The position numbers were made by a program, and so were the translations under genes. Shown here piece by piece: positions 56,094 through 64,000 of a stretch of DNA of 64,000 bases; the first letter of the stretch is position 1; each line of letters begins with the position of its first letter. The notes beneath the pieces are model-generated. The model did not search any database, was not told the origin of the DNA, and saw only the letters and a program-made list of their open reading frames with translations. The DNA lies in assembly GCF_026262505.1 (NCBI RefSeq), contig NC_067206.1, forward strand, positions 310,001 through 374,000, read 5' to 3'. The DNA comes from Trichomonas vaginalis G3. Taxonomy: Eukaryota; Parabasalia; Trichomonadida; Trichomonadidae.

Positions 56094-59000
56094 ATGTTTC
56101 ATATTGGGTATAAATCTACACCTCATCATTGTTTTATCTTAATTGAGAAGATAACATTCTCGAAAAAGGTAGATGTACCCGTTTTTATACGTGTTGCAAG
56201 GAAAAAATCATCTGGTGGAGTATTTAAGACTGCATATAGCTCTGAGACTAGTTTTCAGCTTGCAGACCAAAGCAACATTGTGCAATTCAACAATGAATTC
56301 CAGATTCCAATAACTATTTTTACAAAAAAGGGCGAAGAACCGCAAAAGAAAATGCTCGAAGTATCTTGTTTGGCAATTATGTCGAAAAAAGAACCCGAAC
56401 ATCAAGTATGCACATGGAAGTTCGATGCTGCAAACTTACTTGATCCAAAAGACTCATCCGTACAAACATCTATGACAAAATGCGAATTCGGTATTGCAAC
56501 GCTTTACTTACGTATTGTGGTTCTTCCAGAATCGGACTTTCCAGATGGACCGCCAGAACGTTACTTTACATTTGTTACTGCTAAATCGGAATTACCTGAA
56601 ATCCAAAATACACTGCGTAACGATGAATTGACAGATATTAACATCAACGATAATGGTGGAGAAGAAGCCAACGAACTTATTTCTACGAAAAAGAAGAAGA
56701 AAGGAAAAGATGATGATTCTAAGAAGAAAAAGAAAGGAAAAGATAAAGAAGATGCAGCAGATGATGGTTCAGAAAAGAAGAAACATAAGCATAAAGATAA
56801 AAGCGAGAAATCTAAAACTGATGAAAATTCGACATCTACAACTGCAGCTGAGCAATCAGGAAAAGCTTCAAATTCACCAGAAAAAGAAGAGAAAGAAAAG
56901 AAGCACCATAAACATAAAGATAAAAGCCAGACTGCTGAAGCTGATAAATCTTCAGCAGCAGCCGGTGAAGAAAAAGTAGAAAAAGTTCCAGAAGGTGAAG
57001 CTAAAGAAGAAAAGGACAAGAAACACCACAAACATAAAGATAAAAGTCAAACTGCTGATGCAGATAAATCCGAATCAGTCGAAGGTGATGACAAGAAACA
57101 CAAACATAAGCATAAAGATAAATCCGAAAAGAAAGAATCCGAAGCTACAGAAGGGGAAGGAGATAAGAAGAAGCATCATAAACACAAAGATAAATCGGAG
57201 AAAACAGAGGCTGATGGTGAAGAAAAGAAACATCACAAACATAAAGACAAATCAGAAAAAGCAGAAGAAACAAAGTCGCGTGAGATAGAAGTTTCAGCCG
57301 AAGTTTCTCAACCAATTGTTGCATCAGCTGCAGAAGAAGAAGCCAAACAAAAGGCAGAAGAAGAAGCCAAACAAAAGGCAGAAGAAGCCAAACAAAAGGC
57401 AGAAGAAGCCAAACAAAAGGCAGAAGAAGAAGCCAAACAAAAGGCAGAAGAAGCCAAGCAAAAGGCAGAAGAAGCCAAACAAAAGGCAGAAGAAGAAGCC
57501 AAGCAAAAGGCAGAAGAAGAAGCCAAGCAAAAGGCAGAAGAAGAAGCCAAAAAAGAATCTAAACAAAAGATCGAATATTCTTCAGATTATTACTATAGTG
57601 ACTATGATTCACAAGATAAGAAGGAAGAAAATAAAGAAATCGATGAAACAATCAAATCCAGAGATATTAAAGTTGAAGAAAATGAATCTGAAAATCTCGA
57701 TAACCATCAATCTGAAGAAGAAGCCAGACTGAAGGCTGAAGAAGAAGCTCGTCTCAAAGCTGAAGAAGAAGCAAGACTTAAAGCTGAAGAAGAAGAAAGA
57801 CAAAGACTTGAGGAAGAAGCTAGACTCAAAGCTGAAGAAGAAGCTAGACTTAAAGCTGAAGAAGAAGCCAGACTGAAGGCTGAAGAAGAAGCTCGTCTCA
57901 AAGCTGAAGAGGAAGAAAGACAAAGACTTGAGGAAGAAGAAAGACTTAAGGCCGAAGAAGAAGAAAGACTCAAAGCTGAAGAAGAAGAAAGACAACGACT
58001 TGAAGAAGAAGAAAGACTCAAAGCTGAAGAAGAAGAAAGACAACGACTTGAAGAAGAAGAAAGACTCAAAGCTGAAGAGGAAGAAAGACAACGACTTGAG
58101 GAAGAAGCCAGACTTAAAGCCGAAGAAGAAGAAAGACAAAGACTTGAGGAAGAAGCTAGACTCAAAGCTGAAGAAGAAGCTAGACTTAAAGCTGAAGAAG
58201 AAGCCAGACTGAAGGCTGAAGAAGAAGCTCGTCTCAAAGCTGAAGAAGAAGCAAGACTTAAAGCTGAAGAAGAAGAAAGACAAAGACTTGAGGAAGAAGC
58301 TAGACTCAAAGCTGAAGAAGAAGCTAGACTTAAAGCTGAAGAAGAAGCCAGACTGAAGGCTGAAGAAGAAGCTCGTCTCAAAGCTGAAGAGGAAGAAAGA
58401 CAAAGACTTGAGGAAGAAGCCAGACTTAAGGCCGAAGAAGAAGAAAGACTCAAAGCTGAAGAAGAAGAAAGACAACGACTTGAGGAAGAAGCCAGACTTA
58501 AGGCCGAAGAAGAAGAAAGACAACGACTTGAGGAAGAAGCTCGTCTCAAAGCAGAAGAAGAAAGACAAAGACTTGAGGAAGAAGCCAGACTCAAAGCTGA
58601 AGAGGAAGAAAGACAACGACTTGAGGAAGAAGCCAGACTTAAAGCTGAAGAAGAAGAAAGAATTAAGGCCGAAGAAGAAGAAAGACAACGACTTGAGGAA
58701 GAAGCCAGACTTAAAGCCGAAGAAGAAGAAAGACTCAAAGCTGAAGAAGAAGAAAGACAACGACTTGAGGAAGAAGCCAGACTTAAGGCCGAAGAAGAAG
58801 AAAGACTCAAAGCTGAAGAAGAAGAAAGACAAAGACTTGAGGAAGAAGCTCGTCTCAAAGCTGAAGAAGAAGAAAGACAACGACTTGAGGAAGAAGCCAG
58901 ACTTAAAGCCGAAGAAGAAGAAAGACTTAAAGCTGAAGAAGAAGAAAGACAACGACTTGAAGAAGAAGAAAGACTTAAGGCCGAAGAAGAAGAAAGACTC

Positions 59001-62000
59001 AAAGCTGAAGAAGAAGAAAGACAACGACTTGAAGAAGAAGAAAGACTTAAGGCCGAAGAAGAAGAAAGACTCAAAGCTGAAGAGGAAGAAAGACAACGAC
59101 TTGAGGAAGAAGCCAGACTTAAGGCCGAAGAAGAAGAAAGACTCAAAGCTGAAGAAGAAGAAAGACAACGACTTGAAGAAGAAGAAAGACTCAAAGCTGA
59201 AGAAGAAGAAAGACAACGACTTGAGGAAGAAGCCAGACTTAAGGCCGAAGAAGAAGCCAGACTTAAAGCTGAAGAAGAAGAAAGACAAAGAGCTGAAGAA
59301 GAAGCCAGACTTAAAGCTGAAGAAGAAGCTAGACTTAAAGCTGAAGAAGAAGCCAGACTTAAGGCTGAAGAAGAAGCTCGTCTCAAAGCTGAAGAAGAAG
59401 CCAGACTTAAGGCCGAAGAAAAGCCAGACTTAAAGCTGAAGAAGAAGAAAGACTTAAAGCTGAAGAAGAAGCCAGACTTAAGGCTGAAGAAGAAGCTCGT
59501 CTCAAAGCTGAAGAAGAAGCCAGACTTAAGGCCGAAGAAGAAGCCAGACTTAAAGCTGAAGAAGAAGAAAGACTTAAAGCTGAAGAAGAAGCCAGACTTA
59601 AAGCTGAAGAAGAAGCTCGTCTCAAAGCTGAAGAAGAAGAAAGACAACGACTTGAGGAAGAAGCCAGACTTAAAGCTGAAGAAGAAGAAAGACTTAAAGC
59701 TGAAGAAGAAGAAAGACTCAAAGCTGAAGAGGAAGAAAGACAAAGACTTGAAGAAGAAGCCAGACTTAAAGCTGAAGAAGAAGAAAGACTCAAAGCTGAA
59801 GAGGAAGAAAGACAAAGACTTGAAGAAGAAGCCAGACTTAAAGCTGAAGAAGAAGAAAGACTCAAAGCTGAAGAGGAAGAAAGACAACGACTTGAGGAAG
59901 AAGCCAGACTTAAGGCCGAAGAAGAAGAAAGACTCAAAGCTGAAGAACAAGAAAGACAACGACTTGAAGAAGAAGAAAGACAACGACTTGAGGAAGAAGC
60001 CAGACTTAAAGCTGAAGAAGAAGAAAGAATTAAGGCCGAAGAAGAAGAAAGACAACGACTTGAGGAAGAAGCCAGACTTAAAGCCGAAGAAGAAGAAAGA
60101 CTTAAAGCTGAAGAAGAAGAAAGACAACGACTTGAAGAAGAAGAAAGACTTAAGGCCGAAGAAGAAGAAAGACTCAAAGCTGAAGAAGAAGAAAGACAAC
60201 GACTTGAGGAAGAAGCCAGACTTAAAGCTGAAGAAGAAGAAAGACTTAAAGCTGAAGAAGAAGAAAGACAAAGACTTGAGGAAGAAGAAAGACTTAAAGC
60301 TGAAGAAGAAGAAAGACTCAAAGCTGAAGAGGAAGAAAGACAAAGACTTGAAGAAGAAGAAAGACTTAAAGCTGAAGAAGAAGAAAGACAAAGACTTGAA
60401 GAAGAAGCCAGACTTAAGGCCGAAGAAGAAGCCAGACTTAAAGCTGAAGAAGAAGAAAGACAACGACTTGAAGAAGAAGAAAGACTCAAAGCTGAAGAGG
60501 AAGAAAGACAAAGACTTGAAGAAGAAGAAAGACTTAAAGCTGAAGAAGAAGAAAGACTCAAAGCTGAAGAGGAAGAAAGACAAAGACTTGAAGAAGAAGC
60601 CAGACTTAAGGCCGAAGAAGAAGCCAGACTTAAAGCTGAAGAAGAAGCCAGACTTAAAGCTGAAGAAGAAGAAAGACTTAAAGCTGAAGAGGAAGAAAGA
60701 CAACGACTTGAGGAAGAAGCCAGACTTAAGGCCGAAGAAGAAGAAAGACTTAAAGCTGAAGAAGAAGAAAGACAAAGACTTGAGGAAGAAGAAAGACTTA
60801 AAGCTGAAGAAGAAGAAAGACTCAAAGCTGAAGAGGAAGAAAGACAAAGACTTGAAGAAGAAGCCAGACTTAAGGCCGAAGAAGAAGCCAGACTTAAAGC
60901 TGAAGAAGAAGCCAGACTTAAAGCTGAAGAAGAAGAAAGACTTAAAGCTGAAGAAGAAGAAAGACAACGACTTGAGGAAGAAGCCAGACTTAAAGCTGAA
61001 GAAGAAGAAAGACTTAAAGCTGAAGAAGAAGAAAGACAAAGACTTGAGGAAGAAGAAAGACTTAAAGCTGAAGAAGAAGAAAGACTCAAAGCTGAAGAGG
61101 AAGAAAGACAAAGACTTGAAGAAGAAGAAAGACTTAAAGCTGAAGAAGAAGAAAGACAAAGACTTGAAGAAGAAGCCAGACTTAAGGCCGAAGAAGAAGC
61201 CAGACTTAAAGCTGAAGAAGAAGAAAGACAACGACTTGAAGAAGAAGAAAGACTCAAAGCTGAAGAGGAAGAAAGACAAAGACTTGAAGAAGAAGAAAGA
61301 CTTAAAGCTGAAGAAGAAGAAAGACTCAAAGCTGAAGAGGAAGAAAGACAAAGACTTGAAGAAGAAGCCAGACTTAAGGCCGAAGAAGAAGCCAGACTTA
61401 AAGCTGAAGAAGAAGCCAGACTTAAGGCCGAAGAAGAAGAAAGACTCAAAGCTGAAGAAGAAGAAAGACAACGACTTGAAGAAGAAGAAAGACTCAAAGC
61501 TGAAGAAGAAGAAAGACAAAGACTTGAAGAAGAAGCCAGACTTAAGGCCGAAGAAGAAGCCAGACTTAAAGCTGAAGAAGAAGAAAGACAAAGACTTGAA
61601 GAAGAAGAAAGACTTAAAGCTGAAGAAGAAGAAAGACTTAAAGCTGAAGAAGAAGAAAGACTCAAAGCTGAAGAGGAAGAAAGACAAAGACTTGAGGAAG
61701 AAGCCAGACTTAAGGCCGAAGAAGAAGAAAGACTTAAAGCTGAAGAAGAAGAAAGACTCAAAGCTGAAGAGGAAGAAAGACAACGACTTGAGGAAGAAGC
61801 CAGACTTAAGGCCGAAGAAGAAAGACTCAAAGCTGAAGAAGAAGAAAGACAACGACTTGAAGAAGAAGAAAGACTCAAAGCTGAAGAAGAAGAAAGACAA
61901 CGACTTGAAGAAGAAGCCAGACTTAAGGCCGAAGAAGAAGAAAGACTTAAAGCTGAAGAAGAAGAAAGACTCAAAGCTGAAGAGGAAGAAAGACAAAGAC

Positions 62001-64000
62001 TTGAGGAAGAAGCCAGACTTAAGGCCGAAGAAGAAGCCAGACTTAAAGCTGAAGAAGAAGAAAGACTTAAAGCTGAAGAAGAAGCCAGACTTAAAGCTGA
62101 AGAAGAAGAAAGACTCAAAGCTGAAGAGGAAGAAAGACAAAGACTTGAAGAAGAAGAAAGACTCAAAGCTGAAGAAGAAGAAAGACAACGACTTGAAGAA
62201 GAAGCCAGACTTAAGGCCGAAGAAGAAGCCAGACTTAAAGCTGAAGAAGAAGAAAGACTTAAAGCTGAAGAAGAAGAAAGACAAAGACTTGAGGAAGAAG
62301 CCAGACTTAAAGCTGAAGAAGAAGCCAGACTTAAAGCTGAAGAAGAAGAAAGACTTAAAGCTGAAGAAGAAGCCAGACTTAAAGCTGAAGAAGAAGAAAG
62401 ACTCAAAGCTGAAGAGGAAGAAAGACAAAGACTTGAAGAAGAAGAAAGACTCAAAGCTGAAGAAGAAGAAAGACTTAAAGCTGAAGAAGAAGCCAGACTT
62501 AAAGCTGAAGAAGAAGAAAGACTCAAAGCTGAAGAGGAAGAAAGACAAAGACTTGAAGAAGAAGAAAGACTTAAAGCTGAAGAAGAAGAAAGACTCAAAG
62601 CTGAAGAGGAAGAAAGACAACGACTTGAAGAAGAAGCCAGACTTAAGGCCGAAGAAGAAGCCAGACTTAAAGCTGAAGAAGAAGAAAGACTTAAAGCTGA
62701 AGAGGAAGAAAGACTCAAAGCTGAAGAAGAAGAAAGACAAAGACTTGAAGAAGAAGAAAGACTTAAAGCTGAAGAAGAAGAAAGACTCAAAGCTGAAGAG
62801 GAAGAAAGACAAAGACTTGAGGAAGAAGCCAGACTTAAGGCCGAAGAAGAAGCCAGACTTAAAGCTGAAGAAGAAGCCAGACTTAAGGCCGAAGAAGAAG
62901 AAAGACTCAAAGCTGAAGAAGAAGAAAGACTCAAAGCTGAAGAGGAAGAAAGACAACGACTTGAAGAAGAAGAAAGACTCAAAGCTGAAGAAGAAGAAAG
63001 ACAAAGACTTGAGGAAGAAGCCAGACTTAAGGCCGAAGAAGAAGAAAGACTCAAAGCTGAAGAGGAAGAAAGACAACGACTTGAAGAAGAAGAAAGACTC
63101 AAAGCTGAAGAAGAAGAAAGACAAAGACTTGAGGAAGAAGCCAGACTTAAGGCCGAAGAAGAAGAAAGACTCAAAGCTGAAGAAGAAGAAAGACAACGAC
63201 TTGAAGAAGAAGCTCGTCTCAAAGCTGAAGAAGAAGAAAGACAACGACTTGAAGAAGAAGAAAGACTTAAGGCCGAAGAAGAAGAAAGACTCAAAGCTGA
63301 AGAAGAAGAAAGACAACGACTTGAAGAAGAAGAAAGACTTAAGGCCGAAGAAGAAAGACTCAAAGCTGAAGAAGAAGAAAGACAACGACTTGAAGAAGAA
63401 GCCAGACTTAAGGCCGAAGAAGAAGAAAGACTCAAAGCTGAAGAAGAAGAAAGACAAAGACTTGAGGAAGAAGCCAGACTTAAGGCTGAAGAAGAAAATC
63501 TCAAAGCTGAAGAACACAAAGAAATTGAAATTGTCGAGGATGCAGCAGTAATCACACGTGAATTTGTGATGGATGAAGCATTAAACAATGAAGAAAGCAT
63601 AGAAAAGCACGAAAAGAGTGATTCAGACAAAGAAGAAGAGCCAGTTGTAGTTGAATCATCAGAAAAATCACGCGAACTTCAACTTGAGTTCAAGCACAAA
63701 TTTGGCCTTATCTATTCCATTCACGATCGTTCTCTTCTCAACCTTGCACTCAAAGAATGCGGAACACAGTTCAGCTACATTTGCTTCCGTTACATCGCAT
63801 TCCCCAACAACAGAAACTTCAACTTCACAAATCGTCTCATTGAACCTCTCAGATCATACCGCATCTTTGAGTTCAGATGCCTTGAAGAAGGAGACTTACT
63901 GAAGCTCTTTGCACCAGTCATCAAATCGGTTTCATTCGCTTGCAGCATTGACACTGACTTAGACGGCGCTTTAGGACTTCTTTCAACTCTCCTCAATTTC
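56094..64000 (+). CDS. NT-C2 domain protein with very long Glu/Lys/Arg repeat region (partial, one slip)
   Basis: Starts at the ATG at 56094; the first three in-frame codons before it contain no ATG. Residues 1-150 form an NT-C2/EEIG1-EHBP1-type domain (CFILIEKITFSKKVDVPVFI, VSCLAIMSKKEPEHQVCTWK), which binds membranes in other proteins. Then come KHKHKDKS repeats, AKQKAEEE repeats, and over 1900 residues of EEARLKAEEEERQRLEEE units, expected to form one very long charged helix or coiled coil. Near 59415 the reading frame slips by one base in the repeat (GAAGAAAAGCC where neighbours read GAAGAAGAAGCC); downstream the original frame resumes one base earlier. It continues through the repeat and into unique C-terminal sequence (KFGLIYSIHDRSLLNLALKE) that runs off the window. 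Confidence 0.8.
56690..57285 (+). repeat. KHKHKDKS-type coding repeats
   Basis: Coding DNA for repeated KKHHKHKDKS and GEEKEK units in the giant protein; irregular, about eight units. A positively charged, histidine-rich region before the helix. Confidence 0.8.
57334..57560 (+). repeat. AKQKAEEE-type coding repeats
   Basis: About ten units of GCCAAACAAAAGGCAGAAGA (5 to 8 residues per unit), preceding the main repeat. Confidence 0.85.
57715..63500 (+). repeat. LKAEEEERQRLEEE coding repeat, 5.8 kb
   Basis: Tandem 8- and 18-residue units (EEARLKAE, EEERQRLE) differing by third-base changes such as CTTAAAGCT or CTCAAAGCT and AAGGCCGAA or AAAGCTGAA. Larger higher-order blocks of several units recur almost identically (for example 60470-60710 and 61230-61400), so the array grows by unequal exchange. 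Frames on both strands stay open for thousands of bases because the units contain few stop codons in any frame; those are not genes. Confidence 0.92.

Noticed and set aside
57609-63630. Very long minus-strand and alternative plus-strand frames (Phe/Ser-rich, Ser/Ala/Leu-rich, Lys/Asp/Leu-rich)
   Set aside because: They are shadows of the Glu/Lys/Arg repeat, which lacks stop codons in several frames. Only the frame joining the NT-C2 start and the unique C-terminal end is credible.

Overview
The window looks like genomic DNA of a parabasalid protist (trichomonad: Trichomonas, Tritrichomonas or a relative). It is very AT-rich between genes, the host genes have no visible introns, and many starts lie a few bases after a TCA initiator-like trinucleotide. 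The gene content also fits: two-repeat Myb regulators, an LCAT-like lipase, a DZIP1-like basal-body protein, very long Glu/Lys/Arg coiled-coil proteins and a large Polinton/Maverick. The species cannot be fixed from this sequence alone.

Layout. 1-2438: the 5' end of an unknown gene, an LCAT-family lipase, and a coding-like remnant. 2445-27097: a 24.6-kb Polinton/Maverick fossil with 6-bp target duplications (TATATC) and terminal inverted repeats of about 1.1-1.2 kb. Its recognisable parts are a Dam-like adenine methylase, membrane-active and fibre-like proteins, a broken integrase, KilA-N family genes, a packaging ATPase, capsid genes and two copies of an HNH endonuclease gene. No family-B polymerase or adenain-type protease is recognisable. 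Its genes show two kinds of leader: TGTAAGAACA before the KilA-N block, and TTTTTA(T/C)..TA before structural-type genes.

27104-29437 is host sequence: a Myb gene and a small acidic protein with a CaaX-like end. 29438-38205 is a repeat-rich insertion zone holding three things: a 1.3-kb inverted-repeat element, a giant foldback element (arms about 2.6 kb, nearly identical), and a 1.56-kb TIR element nested in the right arm. The foldback carries tandem arrays (122-bp and 132-bp units) in which each unit is a chain of hairpins.

38217-64000 is host sequence again. It holds a CHD-like chromatin protein whose ATPase motifs are eroded, a second Myb gene, a DZIP1-like protein, a basic DUF4476-like protein, a small unknown protein, a 934-residue helical protein possibly of the trichomonad VPS9-like family, and an NT-C2 plus coiled-coil giant that runs off the right edge. 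The giant gene has one apparent single-base slip inside its repeat.

How it fits together: the host genes are ordinary chromatin, transcription, flagellar-base and cytoskeletal or trafficking genes. The accessory DNA (Polinton, foldback and TIR elements) makes up about half of the window. It sits between host genes and in one case ends 11 bp from a host stop codon.
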